The position numbers and the translations under genes were made by a program. Positions 10,401 through 20,623 of a DNA stretch of 64,000 bases are shown one piece after another. The DNA is taken from the NCBI GenBank assembly GCA_905178155.1, contig CAJINV010000005.1, positions 7,556,989 to 7,620,988 on the forward strand, written 5' to 3'. Below the pieces are notes generated by a model. That model was not told the origin of the DNA and made no database searches. It was given only the letters and a program-made list of their open reading frames with translations. The stretch's first letter is position 1. The number at the start of each line of letters is the position of its first letter. Origin of the DNA: Amoebophrya sp. A120. Its lineage: Eukaryota; Sar; Dinophyceae; Syndiniales; Amoebophryaceae.

Positions 10401-13400
10401 GAAGTCCGTTGTATCAAATGCAAAAGTGTCAATGTCTGGTTCTGGAAGATTGTCATGCTAGTCTGGCATGACTCTGCACTGTGTATTGCGCGGCCACCGA
10501 GAGGTCCTCTTGCCTGTCATGCAAAAGCGCAGTTTCTAATGCGAAATACGCATGATCACAGAAGCACGAAAAAACTTGTCATGCTTGGCGGCGCATTACA
10601 GTGCGCTTATTGTTCACGGACTACTTGCATCACAAGTTTCCAAACCCAGACATTTTTCCATTTGATACGTTGCCACAATTGGCAATCTCATTGTCGATGA
10701 TGAGGAGGATGAGGAGAGGAAGAAAAATGACCCGGCCTTGAAATTAGCTTTACCCGACGGAAAGAATGTGAGTCCGGCGTTTCAATTCGGAGATTTTTTT
10801 CAGGATGAGGGCGAGTTCTACAAAACGACGAACCCGGGGAAGAGGAATGCGGTACATAAAAATTCCAGCGACCAGCCAACGGGTGAGGGAGAAGATGGTC
10901 AAGAAGAAGAAGATGAACATCAGGATAATAAAGATGAGGTTACATTTTCCTCCGGCCCGAAGGAGCCAGAAGATGAGACGAGTGCTGCTGCTGACAGACA
11001 GGAACGACAAAGCAATAAACTAAACCTCCCTGCTTCTTCGCGCGAAGAGGCAGAAGACGCTGCAGAGGGGCAAGCGAAAGGATTAACACCAACAGGAGAG
11101 GACGACACTACTACAAGAGCTGAGGATACTAGTACTGCAGCACCGCTGCAGCTCGAAGGCGACCACAGCAGTCTTATACCAGCCGTCCTTGCAGATGATG
11201 ATGAAATGCTGGAAGGTCAGCACAGCCTCGCAGCTCCTGAGCATTCACAACAAAAAGCCGCAGGAGCAAAAGTATGCATTGCAAAAGTATGACGAGCATC
11301 GTAGTAGTAGAAATAGAACTAAGAGATGCAAATTTTTTCAGAAACCAAAATGGAATTTGTAAATGCTAATTTACCCTCTAAGTGTCGGAGTCCCGTAGAT
11401 TTGTCATGCGTATTAGCTGCAATTCTTCATACGAGTACGATACTTTTGCAACGCATAACATAAAGACCACGTCGACGACAACTACAAGCAGCTCATCGAG
11501 GCGATTCAGTCCGTCTACCGGGATTTCCGGGCCCATTTAGCACAAAAAGACGGGTACGTGACGTTTTCGGAGAGGAGAATCTACCGCTTGGCCATGTACC
11601 GGGGCCTTCTGAATCCGAAAAGTATCAGCCTGCCCTACATGCTGTTTCCGAACTGCAATTCATCTTCTCTTGGTGGGTCGGATAGTACAACAGGAGGAGC
11701 GGTACTAGACAGTTCAGGTGGTGGAACGAGTGCAGATTCATCGTCTTCGAAAAGTACTGGAGCAAATTCCATCTCGAATTCGCAGCCTTACGTGATTATC
11801 AACCAGTTTCTCATGCGGCAAACGCAAGAGTCGAAGGAACAGCAGGAAAAGGAGTTGTCCAAACTCCTCGCGGAGTATGGGCAGGAGGACATTTATGGAA
11901 GCGTGATCTGGATCGAAATCGACACAATTGAAATAGTTTGCCATGCATAAAATGCAAGGCATGGAGTGGCTGTCTTGCCGGGATGGCAAGTGAGGCCGAT
12001 TGTGAGCTTGTTAGGGGTCCTCGTTTGGAATAGACCTGCAAAAGTAGGATGACAAAAGCAGTCTTCTGTGCCCAAAGAGCATGACAAATTGGATTGCAAC
12101 AAACAGCGTGGCAAATCGGTGCTCGGGAAATTTGTCATGCGCTACTTAGTAAGTGGGCTTCCAACTGGTATGGGTTTTATGCATTACAACTCTGTCGATT
12201 TCGATCCTGACAGTTCCATAACATCTTCGCGAACGAGGCACTGGAGCGGGCCGATAGTAAAGACGACAGTGCTTCTATGCAGAGAAAAAAGTGTTACATT
12301 TACCCACGCTGATGCAAGACCAGCAAGACAGACAACCACTGTCATGCAGGACATCATGCTTTCCAGCCTCATGTCTTCATGCGCGTTTTCGCTTTATAGT
12401 CTGCGCATCACAAGTTCTCTTTGCCATGCAATGCAACTTTGTGATGCTGAAACTGCACGACCAAATGTGTAGCTGTAACTCTTTTTTTCTGCGATAGCTT
12501 CTCCCTTTGACGAAGACGATGAAAATGACGATGAGGAGTTTCGCGAGCACCAGAAAAATTTACATTACGGCGGCCACACCTACACGAAGAAGCTGCTGCA
12601 GCAGGACCCGACTTTGACCTTCCTGCATAACACCAACAGCAAATTCCCCTGGTGGAAAGCAAATATGATCCAGAACAAGGTCAGTACGAATTGCAAAAGT
12701 ATCGTACGTAGTACTAGTAGAACACCGCATTACAAATTGGCTCAGCACGAAAAATGATGAGATTTGTCATGCTGATATAGCTTTGCAAGGAGATTTGTCA
12801 TGCGTATTTGCGATAATTGCCACGACTACGATACTTTTGCACACGATAGTGCGCCCGATGACGCAACTTCTGCAGGCGAAGATGCTGCAGGGGAAGAGGT
12901 ATCAAATGCAAAAATGTCTGGGTCTGGAAGTAGATAATTGCGAGATTTGTCATGCTTGTCTGGCATCACAAAAAAGTTTGTGATGCGTGTCCCAGAAAAG
13001 ACCCTTTTGCCTGTCATGCAAAAACGTAGTTTCTCATGCGAAAAACGCAGCACAAAGTAAAGCAGATATTTCTCATGCTTGGTTGTGCATTACACAGCAC
13101 GATTCACTATTCCCATCGCAGCATTACAAGTTTCCCGACCCAGACATATTTGCAGTGCATAAGAGGATTTTCCACGACTGCAAGCACGCACACACGCAAA
13201 CCCAGAGCGGCGTGGTGAATTTCATCGCGATCAAAAACAGCCCGCAGACCAAAGAGGACTACGATCGGTTCCGACTGAAAATTTCGGAACTGCAGATGCT
13301 GGATTTGCTACCAGAGTTGGTGGAATCAAGCGGTGAACAGAATACTGGTACACGACCAAGTTCGGATAGTACTGCTGGTGGTTCTTCTTCATCATCGTCT

Positions 13401-15583
13401 CTCAGTTGGAAACACAACAAAGCTTTCCTGATTAACTGCTACAATTTGCTCTGTCTCCACGGTTTCACAGAAGCTGGGGTGGTCTCCAAATTAGACAAAC
13501 GGATCTACACTGGGACTCGTATGCACTGCAAAAGTATCGTACTCGTATAAATGCATTACAAATTTTCTCAGCATGGAAAATGAAGTTTGTAATGCGGATT
13601 TACCTTAAGAAAAAGATTTGTAATGCATGACTGCATTACGAATGACTGCAATTACTACGAGTGCGATACTTTTGCACAGCATAACTCACCCCTACCAGCA
13701 ACAAACCGCGTACCAGTTCGCTTTTGGATTTGTGCTGAAGTTGGCAGATTTGTTCCAGATGGTGAGCCCAAGGAAGGACTACCGAGTATTGTGAGGAAAA
13801 ATTCCCCCTCCCCATACCAAACCGGGATACTTCTGAAAATTTGTGATGCTGATTTGAGACCACAAATCGTCTCTGTATTGCAAGAAGGCCAATTCAAAAA
13901 TCTCGCCGCATCCTGCCGGCAATTTGTAATGCTATAGGGACTACGGAGGATATGCCTGCCTTGCTAGGCGCCGATACCAAATCCCCCTACTCCGGCTTTG
14001 TATCTGCCTGCAGTCCTCTGCTGCAAGACAAAGCCGATTTGTGTACACAAATACCGCATCACAGATTTCCATTTCGATATGGGGAGGGGGGATTTTTCCT
14101 TGCGATACCGCGTGCATTTCGTTCTCAACCACTGCACGAAGTCGTGCCCGCCGATCTACTGGCTGGACAAACACTGCACGAACTGCGTGGAGGAGGAGCT
14201 GGAGTTTTTGTCCATGCTGTACTGCATGAACGTATGCAATACAAATTTCCTGCACATGTACAAAATGCATCACAAATTTCACCAACCTGGAGCGTGCCAC
14301 TTGTCATGCTGAATCGCGTTAAAAGAAAACTTTGTCATGCAGAAATCGCACTTGTACATGTGCAGGAAATTTCCTGTGAATAGAACGACCAGAACGTGTT
14401 CTTTCAGACAAAAGAGTCGGAGGAGACGTTCAGGTTAGGAATATCGAGAAATAAACCCTCGAACAAACGGAAACGGAAGCGCTTGGAGGTTCATTGCTTC
14501 TTGGTGAACAATATCAAATGTAAAAATGTCTGGGTCTGGAAAAATGCAAGTTTGTCATGCTTGTCTGGCATGACTCTTAAATCTGTCATGCACATTACCA
14601 AAGAGCCCCACTTTTCTGTCATGCAGAAACGTAGTTTGTCATGCTGAATAGGCAACACCCAGAAGCTCAGAAACTTGTCATGCTGAGCCAGCAATTGTCG
14701 CCTCCTCATGATACGCCACACAGCATCACAAGTTTCCAGACCCAGACATTTTTACATTTGATAAACAAAACTCTTTGGAAACTCCCGGAATTCCAACAGC
14801 AGTTCGTCACGTTGAGCACCATATGGATTGTAAAAATGTCTGGGTCTGGAAAGTTGGAACTTGTAATGCTAGCTTTCCATACCTAGAAAATCTGTATTGC
14901 ATAAGCAACAAAAGTCGCAGCCTCTTTTGTCATGCGAAAACGCAGTTTCTTATGCAGATTGCCTATGAGAAAGCGTCTTGGGAAGTTGTCATGCTGGACT
15001 GCATTCGGAAGTGTTTTCATCATGCACTTTTTAGCATCACAAGTTTCCAGACCCAGACACTATTGCATTTCATACACCAACACCCGCGAAAACGCAAAGC
15101 GGTCCGTGATGCAGATTTTGCTGAGGCACCTTCGGGGGGAAAAGTGGAATTTGTTGAAAAAATGCGAGCAGGATTTGAGCTTGTTCCATTTCTACTACGG
15201 CACCTCCTCCGGCGGCTTTGGCGCGTTCGCGGAACGGGCGGCCTGTGAGCCGTATCAAATGCAAATATGTCTGGGTCTGGAAGATTGGAGGACTTGTCAT
15301 GCACATTTTGCATAATCCATGATGTCTGTGATGTATGCGATAGCATCACAGATTTTGCGAAGGCTCGCTGATGCCTATACCGCATGACAAATGCCCCCTC
15401 CGCCTAACAAAAACTGGACTCCTCTTGCGGCTTACGCAATACAGATTTTTCTAGAATCCAAAGACAGCATGACAAGTCTCATCCCTCCAGGCCCAGACAT
15501 TTTTTGCAGTGCATAAGCCCTTTGACTTCACGAGTTTGAACTTGATCGGGCAGGACACGAAATATTTTCCGTCGGTTTTTTAG
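4463..15583 (+). CDS. DEP and DUF547 domain protein, 24 exons
   Basis: Spliced frame of 5757 nt (1918 residues). Exons: 4463-5209, 5469-6794, 7081-7132, 7460-7518, 7680-7777, 8065-8107, 8272-8743, 9015-9304, 9408-9427, 9576-9618, 9883-9910, 10124-10411, 10673-11272, 11466-11893, 12226-12275, 12502-12684, 12854-12899, 13167-13519, 13689-13786, 14113-14232, 14388-14511, 14769-14821, 15080-15252, 15521-15583. The first ~1000 residues are Ser/Thr-rich and acidic, with an Ala/Glu/Lys coiled-coil stretch near 5850-6070. A DEP-like segment follows (HPLRYCFRGRDLTQIVARG then QTLLDEGVIYDV). After an acidic linker comes DUF547: FLINCYNLLCLHGF, then DYRVHFVLNHCTKSCPPI. DEP plus DUF547 is a known combination in plants and algae, with membrane or signalling roles suggested but not firmly established. 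Start chosen as the first ATG of the frame. Confidence is high for the structure and moderate for the DEP call. Confidence 0.85.
5210..5463. mobile_element. Introner, family A
   Basis: Flanks GGTAT (5205-5209) and GATAT (5464-5468), one mismatch. Removal joins WFNNRY to FGGMDEVE. Reverse-oriented homologue: 61051-61303. Confidence 0.9.
6795..7075. mobile_element. Introner, family A
   Basis: Target repeat CTTTG at 6790-6794 and 7076-7080, exact. Interior is the reverse complement type of 1528-1783 and 44097-44358, and the same orientation as 60537-60798. Removal joins NPETL to EKDTKK. Confidence 0.92.
7133..7454. mobile_element. Introner, family E
   Basis: Target repeat GATCC at 7128-7132 and 7455-7459, exact. 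Arms contain runs of C (left) and G (right). Removal joins MTVI to RGGMHGPG. Close copy at 13787-14107 has almost the same length (322 and 321 bp). Confidence 0.92.
7519..7674. mobile_element. Introner, family B, eroded flanks
   Basis: Flanks AGTCG (7514-7518) and ATTCC (7675-7679) agree at three of five positions. The inverted ends are clear. Removal of the element plus five bases joins NREKS to IGLLRKGTEE in frame. Confidence 0.82.
7778..8059. mobile_element. Introner, family D
   Basis: Target repeat TTGGC at 7773-7777 and 8060-8064, exact. Arms carry CCCCACCCCAGAGT and its complement. Removal joins QALLA to AEEQQED. Confidence 0.92.
8108..8266. mobile_element. Introner, family B
   Basis: Target repeat ATGAC at 8103-8107 and 8267-8271, exact. 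Removal joins LAVDD to DEDKKKDL. Confidence 0.92.
8744..9009. mobile_element. Introner, family A
   Basis: Target repeat GGCGA at 8739-8743 and 9010-9014, exact. Interior subfamily shared with 15253-15515 and 58793-59059, all in one orientation. Removal joins APMVA to MLQLESR. Confidence 0.92.
9305..9407 (+). other. Conventional GT-AG intron
   Basis: Donor GTAAGA and acceptor TTTTTTACCCCCCAG with a good pyrimidine tract. The region stays open if read through, but then the frame entering the DEP-like domain is wrong. Removing this intron joins SLITHAP to HCCSGIWENS and restores the frame, making the whole transcript a multiple of three. Confidence 0.78.
9428..9570. mobile_element. Introner, family B
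   Basis: Target repeat ATCTG at 9423-9427 and 9571-9575, exact. The exon to its left is only 20 nt. Removal joins CCSGI to WENSPF. Confidence 0.91.
9619..9877. mobile_element. Introner, family A
   Basis: Flanks TGGTT (9614-9618) and CGGTT (9878-9882), one mismatch. Right arm has AGACCCGCACATATTTGC, a variant of the usual AGACCCAGAC. Removal joins CHRLV to RKTSTR at the start of the DEP-like segment. Confidence 0.88.
9911..10118. mobile_element. Introner, family K
   Basis: Target repeat TCTCC at 9906-9910 and 10119-10123, exact. Ends TATCAAACAAAAAGAGTT and AAATTTTTTTCTCTCCATA. The 28-nt exon before it encodes part of the DEP-like domain. Removal joins TRTFL to HPLRYCF. Confidence 0.88.
10412..10667. 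mobile_element. Introner, family A
   Basis: Target repeat CGTTG at 10407-10411 and 10668-10672, exact. Close relative of 5210-5463 in the same orientation. Removal joins ITKSV to ATIGNLI. Confidence 0.92.
11273..11460. mobile_element. Introner, family B, slightly altered right end
   Basis: Flanks AAAAG (11268-11272) and TAAAG (11461-11465). The right end reads GCATAACA, three bases longer than usual. Removal joins KAAGAK to DHVDDNYK. Confidence 0.82.
11894..12220. mobile_element. Introner, family C
   Basis: Flanks ACATT (11889-11893) and ACATC (12221-12225), one mismatch. Arms GGATCGAAATCGACAC and GTCGATTTCGATCC. Removal joins GQEDI to FANEAL. Confidence 0.9.
12276..12496. mobile_element. 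Introner, family K
   Basis: Target repeat GCTTC at 12271-12275 and 12497-12501, exact. Arms AGAGAAAAAAGTGTTACA and TGTAACTCTTTTTTTCT. Removal joins DDSAS to PFDEDDEN. Confidence 0.92.
12685..12848. mobile_element. Introner, family B, eroded flanks
   Basis: Flanks GTCAG (12680-12684) and GTGCG (12849-12853) agree at three of five positions. The left end is TACGAATTGC rather than TAT. Removal joins IQNKV to SPMTQLL (or RPMTQLL if the right copy is kept). Confidence 0.82.
12900..13161. mobile_element. Introner, family A
   Basis: Target repeat AGAGG at 12895-12899 and 13162-13166, exact. With this target sequence the intron can be written GT-AG. Removal joins LQGKR to IFHDCK. Confidence 0.92.
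13520..13683. mobile_element. Introner, family B
   Basis: Flanks ACTCG (13515-13519) and ACTCA (13684-13688), one mismatch. It splits the DUF547 domain. Removal joins IYTGT to (R/H)PYQQQ. Confidence 0.9.
13787..14107. mobile_element. Introner, family E
   Basis: Flanks CCGAG (13782-13786) and CCGCG (14108-14112), one mismatch. Near copy of 7133-7454 within the same gene. Removal joins RKDYR to VHFVLNHC, the conserved DUF547 strand. Confidence 0.9.
14233..14382. mobile_element. Introner, family J
   Basis: Target repeat GAACG at 14228-14232 and 14383-14387, exact. Arms AATTTCCTGCACATGTAC and GTACATGTGCAGGAAATT are perfect complements. Removal joins YCMN to DQNVFF. Confidence 0.92.
14512..14763. 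mobile_element. Introner, family A
   Basis: Target repeat AACAA at 14507-14511 and 14764-14768, exact. Same interior and orientation as 55703-55954 and 59090-59341; 29660-29911 is its reverse. Removal joins FLVNK to TLWKLP. Confidence 0.92.
14822..15074. mobile_element. Introner, family A
   Basis: Target repeat CACCA at 14817-14821 and 15075-15079, exact. Left interior resembles 54507-54771. Removal joins VTLST to NTRENAK. Confidence 0.92.
15253..15515. mobile_element. Introner, family A
   Basis: Flanks AGCCG (15248-15252) and AGCCC (15516-15520), one mismatch. Removal joins RAACE to PFDFTSL, the last exon of the DUF547 gene. Confidence 0.9.
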
Positions 15584-17357
15584 AACAAGAAGTGGTGTAT
15601 AGATGTTGTCACTTGGTTGACCACGACGGCGAGCACAAGGCAGATAAAAATGCAATCACGCCTCAACAATTCTACAAATCGCGCCGCGATTACAGCGCAC
15701 CTAGTGCAGGCAAAGCTGTGGCTTTTGTCGTGTGTTCGGGCGGGGTACATGGATGTAGATGTCATCGCATTGAGGCTGTGATTCTTGTACGTGTGAGCCA
15801 ACAGCTCAGAAATGCAAATTATATGAGAACAATCAAGACCATGTCCAGAACGAGAATCGGTGAGCAAGGTTAGCGTCGCTTCTGCGTCGTCTCTCGTAGC
15901 GTAGCTCGTGCCTCTCTTCGCACTGCTAGAAGCAGAAGCTGAGGGCCTTTTTGGCTGCTTATCGGTTTCGTACCTGTGGAGCGTATTTTTTTTATCGGTA
16001 TCTTCGTAAACGTACTAAAGTTAATTAGGTTCGTTGAACATTTGATTTCGCAGCTATCGTACGTCGCACTTTCCTGCGCAGTGCTGCTGTCGTACTCGTC
16101 GGTTTTATCGTGCTGTCCTCGTTCCGAGAACCTTTCGTCCAAGAATGTTGATCGTCTTCAAGACTTGCAGGACTACAACTTATTTATCGAAGAAGTGCAG
16201 CTTCTCGATGAGGATGATTCTGTGCCTAGGCGGTGATGAACAAAACAATGCTAGAACACCTAGTCCACTTTATTGTGTTTCCATCAATTAATCTTCTATC
16301 ATTTTTGTAGATCGATAAAACTCATAGTACCCCGAAAACCCACAACAGGGAAGTACTGCGCTCGTTCGGCGGATACCACTACCAATATTTTTACACCCCC
16401 GTATCCACCAAGAGATACTTCTTTCACTTCTTTCTAGTACAACTAGAACTATTACGTAAGACATCAAAATAGTTGCTCTCTCTCTCCCTGTTTTTCGTCC
16501 ATCGAAAGCCAAACTCGAGGGCCAAAGCATCGGTAGCGGTTCTGGACAGCACGGTGCTACGTATACGTTTCCCGCTGTGAGTGTCAGTCGGATCTTCCTT
16601 CTCCTGGCTTTTTCATCCGCGAGGAACGAAACTTCTAGAAGAGACGACTGCTTCGCCACTACCTACTAATCCATATCTTCGGACTCAATTATCCAGCGGT
16701 TGTGTGGTCGAAGTCATCATGCAAAGCAAGCGCAATACCAAAATCATGGCCCGCCGCGTGGGTATCCTTGCAGCGACCGGGCAGGTCTGGACGGGATTCG
16801 GAACTCAGGTTGCGGAGAAGAAGATTGCTGTTCATGAGGGTGAGAGCACGATCACTTCAGGGTTTTTTAGGCCATCGAAATTATCAAGCGAACATTTGCG
16901 CGATTGTCTCAAGCAGCTTACTCACCTGAAAACAGTGCCCGCGACTCAAAAAAAAAAAAACAAAAAGGCGAAACTTCGAGGACGACGATTGCAACGAAAT
17001 TACTGTAGATGTAGCATCACATCTCTATCAGGTGCTTGAGCGGCATTTCATATTTCTTGACAGTCATGGTGACTGACCTTGGCGTTGGCAACAATGGTTT
17101 CACTTGTTTTGTAGAGCTGGCTGTCATAATTCTTGTAGTCTGGTATTGATTTTCCAGAAGTGTAAGACCTACCGAAAAATAGTTGTGGGAGGGTGCTGCT
17201 CTGCCTTCAATGACCCGGAGTCGGGAATCGTGAATTCGAGGTCCAGCGCCGTAGCTATTATTGCTATTCGTGACAAGAGTATTTTTACTAATGTTGCGGC
17301 CGTCTAGGGTGTTAGTGTTGGGATTTCGACAGAAAGCTACCTTTTTGTTTTTCTGAG
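15584..17357. other. Intergenic region, no gene recognised
   Basis: Several short open frames on both strands (for example 15976-16236 and 16581-17039 on +) show no family signature. A frame starting at 16719 with MARRVGILAATGQVW inside it is the most protein-like, but has no homology I recognise and no clear splicing to the phosphatase downstream. No introner ends are seen. Confidence 0.4.
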
Positions 17358-18050
17358 ATGACGCCGGGGACTGGTTTCAATATGATAGGCTTGGCGGGCG
17401 ACTCGACACAGTGGCATAAAACGACTGAGGCCCTACGACGGCTCTTAATTGTAAACTACAGGGCGATCCAGAAAAAGTACGAGGAATTCCTGGAAACAAA
17501 CTGGCGTGGGCGGAAGCGGAGGCCCGATGCACCACAGACAGATTTCGCTCCGCTTGCAATCGATGTTTGTCATCCCAAAGAGGCACAAGCAGAGCACGAA
17601 AAGAAACACATGAAGCGGGGAGAAAAATCTAAGCTCTGTGACGAAGTCATTGTTTTGGGCGATGTCCATGGTGCTTTTGTCGACCTGGTTAGGATGCTTG
17701 CAAAACTACTGCCGACAAATGATCCAAAAAGCACATTCTGGGGCGAAGATCCAGTTGGCACCATTATACTTCTTGGGGATTGGATGGACAGAGCCCCGGT
17801 CGCGGGGGACAGCTTCTTTACAATCCTCTTTGTCATGTGGTTGCAAGCGGCGTTCCCGGATCGCGTTGTGTTGCTGCGCGGAAACCACGAGACGGATATT
17901 ATCTTTTCAAACTCTTGTAAAAATCCGGGGTCGGAGCTGGACGCATTACACTCAAATTACAAATCCATCGTCATCGACAAGCAGTCATTTCAGGACAACT
18001 TCTGCGACGAGTTCTTAGTTAAGAAGATGTTCCCTAGCCTCTTTGTTTGA
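17358..18050 (+). CDS. Truncated PPP-family protein phosphatase-like protein, intronless
   Basis: A 230-residue frame carrying the N-terminal half of a PPP-type metallophosphatase: VIVLGDVHGAF, IILLGDWMDRAP and VVLLRGNHETD. These hold the Asp, His, Asp, Asn and His metal ligands of the first half of the active site. The family catalytic domain is normally about 280 residues and needs two further C-terminal histidines. Here the frame stops after FLVKKMFPSLFV, so those are missing. The coding ATG may lie further upstream, since the frame is open for several codons before 17358. No introner interrupts it, in contrast to its neighbours. Possible explanations: a pseudogene fragment, a retrocopy, or a gene whose 3' exons I cannot find before the gap at 19896. 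The domain call is good; function is doubtful. Confidence 0.65.
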   Translation: MTPGTGFNMIGLAGDSTQWHKTTEALRRLLIVNYRAIQKKYEEFLETNWRGRKRRPDAPQTDFAPLAIDVCHPKEAQAEHEKKHMKRGEKSKLCDEVIVLGDVHGAFVDLVRMLAKLLPTNDPKSTFWGEDPVGTIILLGDWMDRAPVAGDSFFTILFVMWLQAAFPDRVVLLRGNHETDIIFSNSCKNPGSELDALHSNYKSIVIDKQSFQDNFCDEFLVKKMFPSLFV

Positions 18051-19895
18051 GCGTATTTTTTTTTCCTTTTTTTTGGGCTCCGTGTACAATGTCCATGCTG
18101 TATTTGTTAAACATGTAAAGAGATAAGGACTAGAGTCTGCAGCAACCGGGAACTGGTGCTCTTCGCAGGCACTGGCACTCGACGCACTGTTAGGGTTCCC
18201 AGAAATTACACGGGGGGAAGTTACGTACTTACAACAACCACACACACTGACAAGCGCACTCATTACACTTGAAAGTGAGGCTGTATCAAGAACCGTTTTA
18301 GAAAGAAAGGAGAAGCAGCAAGCTGCACCGCAGACGGTTTCCTCGTTTCTACCCAGTTGCAGTTGCTATTTCAACTTCCGGGCGGGGCTGAAATTGAAAT
18401 ACAAATCTTCACATTCGAATATATGTAACGCAACGTGTGGGAGTGTAGAGGCGGTTGGGTCCTCGCAAGGAAAATCTAGAAATACATTGATACTGGGCGC
18501 ATTAGCCCGCCTATACTTCTTTTTAAACCTTTTTACCTTACTAAAGACATCAGCTCGAATTTATCCTCGGGACGTATATTATAGTCCCTCGCGACTCTTG
18601 TTAGAGCTGTCTCAGATCGATGAATCGGCACGAGGCAGTAGATAACGTAAAGCCGGGTCGTGGGGGCGCAAAAAAACTTTTCCGTACTACCGCAAAAAAG
18701 GCATGCCACATCTTCAGCGCCTAATTGTACTATTCACACTCGTAATTTCATTTGATTTTTTGACGAAAAAAAGTGAACTGAACGAAGAAGAAGATCGCCA
18801 TCGGGCACTTTGAGGCTCGTATATGTGATCCGTATCTTCAACGCGTGCTATTAGTAATCTATCACGCAAGAACCGCTCATAGCTCTTAGAAAATTGCTCG
18901 TGAAAGAGATCTGCAGGAAAGAGAAGAAGAACTACCCAGCTCTGACGTATCTGTATCTGTAAGATTTTTGAGCTAAAAGAACTCACTATGCTGCTCGCTA
19001 CACCAGTAGCAGTAGTGTTTAAGGAGTTTAAAGCCACGACGTAAAAAAATGAGTCGTAATTATCCAGCTGTCGCCGCAGCTGCACATCTATCTGAGTTGT
19101 AAGCCTGTATCTTTTATGCTTAGTCAACACTATCGCGTTAACGTTATCTTCTACAATCATTTTTTTATTTTTTCTTCTTTACTATACCAAGTAGTATAGC
19201 CTGTGGAACGACGTGGCAATTTGTTTTCGTTGAGCGAAATAAAACCGTCATTGCCACGTCGCAGCTGCTTTTGGGGGCACTGAAATAGAAATGAGCGAAG
19301 ATTGAGGGCGGTGCTTACGGTAGTAGAATCATGCCGGAGATAAACATCTTTGGCTTTGCTGCGCACCGAGATCTCTTTCATGATCTGGGTAGCGCAGTTT
19401 CTGTCTTTTTCAGGCTGTAGCTACAGGCTTCCATAACAGAATGAACTGCGCCGCAACAACTGGGCCTAGAAAGATTTGATATCGCGTCTGACAAGATGAA
19501 ATGAAGCAACTTCCACCTCACCAGGGGACCGGCAAGAAAGAACTATCTCAGTGTATCTATTATTTTTGCTCTTGAGTTCTACGCAGAGCCAGAGGCAGAC
19601 GCACGCCTGTCATGCTGGTGCGTGTTGTTCTTGAATCTTCGGAGTGCGCTCGTTCTTGGTGGAAATATAGGTGCGCAGCTTGTTCAACGTTGAGCAATAG
19701 CATACGCAGTTGTGCTGCAGAAGTACTTCTGCTTCAAAAAACTCGGGGCTGCTGGATTTTGATTTTTTGATTTGTTGCACCATCAATCATGGCTCTAGCA
19801 TACTGGATAAAGAAGGCGGACGATGACGATCTTTGTTCGGTATGGCGAAGAGAGGAGCACTATTGCAAGTATTCTTCTTCTCCGTCCGGATTATG
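18051..19895. other. Intergenic region up to the assembly gap
   Basis: No convincing gene. I looked for the missing C-terminal half of the phosphatase and did not find it. The 148-codon minus-strand frame at 18714-19160 lacks any signature. No introner ends. Confidence 0.45.
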
Positions 19896-19995
19896 NNNNN
19901 NNNNNNNNNNNNNNNNNNNNNNNNNNNNNNNNNNNNNNNNNNNNNNNNNNNNNNNNNNNNNNNNNNNNNNNNNNNNNNNNNNNNNNNNNNNNNNN
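19896..19995. other. Assembly gap (100 N)
   Basis: A run of exactly 100 undetermined bases, the usual placeholder for a scaffold join of unknown length. Order and distance across it are therefore not certain. Confidence 0.99.
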
Positions 19996-20623
19996 TCCAA
20001 ATCCAAATGCAACTACATCATCTTCGAGCCAGTAGTCACTTATAATCGGAACAACCTCTCTTCATACTTTTCCTTTATTGTAACTTAACGTCGACAGCGA
20101 TGTTCACTGTTTCTGTTTCATTGTCTTTACCTATTTGGCGCGCTAGTAATAGATTCATGCCCCCACAATTACATGAGTTTAAGTAGTTGAACTTGAATTG
20201 GTTTGGTGCGCAGTGTAGTTTTCGCAGTTCTTACAGCTACATCCTAGTAATCTACTTTTAGTGTACAGCCACAAGCTGCCCAGAAAATGCCCTCATTGTT
20301 CCTGCGCCACCTCCTCCACCACCTCACAAATATACGAAGTTGGACATCATGCGCGGCAGGTCGTCGCGAAGGCAGTCCATGCCACGAGCACGAAGCAAGC
20401 TGAAAATAGACACTGATGAAGCAACAAGTGGCATCAAGCTCGTCTTACCGTGCCTGGAGATGTTGAACCCTGGCGAGGCATAGGCAATCTCCCAATCTCG
20501 GTCTCCACTTATTGATCTAGGGTTTGTTTCACGGAGCCAGCGCGGCCAGAGATGTTGACAATGCAGCAGTAGATAAAGACCGAGAAAGGAGAAAGAACAC
20601 AAACACCTCCACGACCGCCCAAG
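19996..20623. other. Region upstream of the EH-domain gene
   Basis: No gene signature. Presumably it holds the promoter and 5' untranslated region of the next gene, but no defined element is visible. Confidence 0.4.

Noticed and set aside
16719-17039. An upstream exon of the phosphatase gene
   Set aside because: A donor-like GTGAGA exists near 16840, but the acceptors tried before 17358 give a stop or a wrong frame.
18714-19160. A 148-codon minus-strand frame
   Set aside because: No recognisable motif or context; similar random frames occur in the other intergenic regions.
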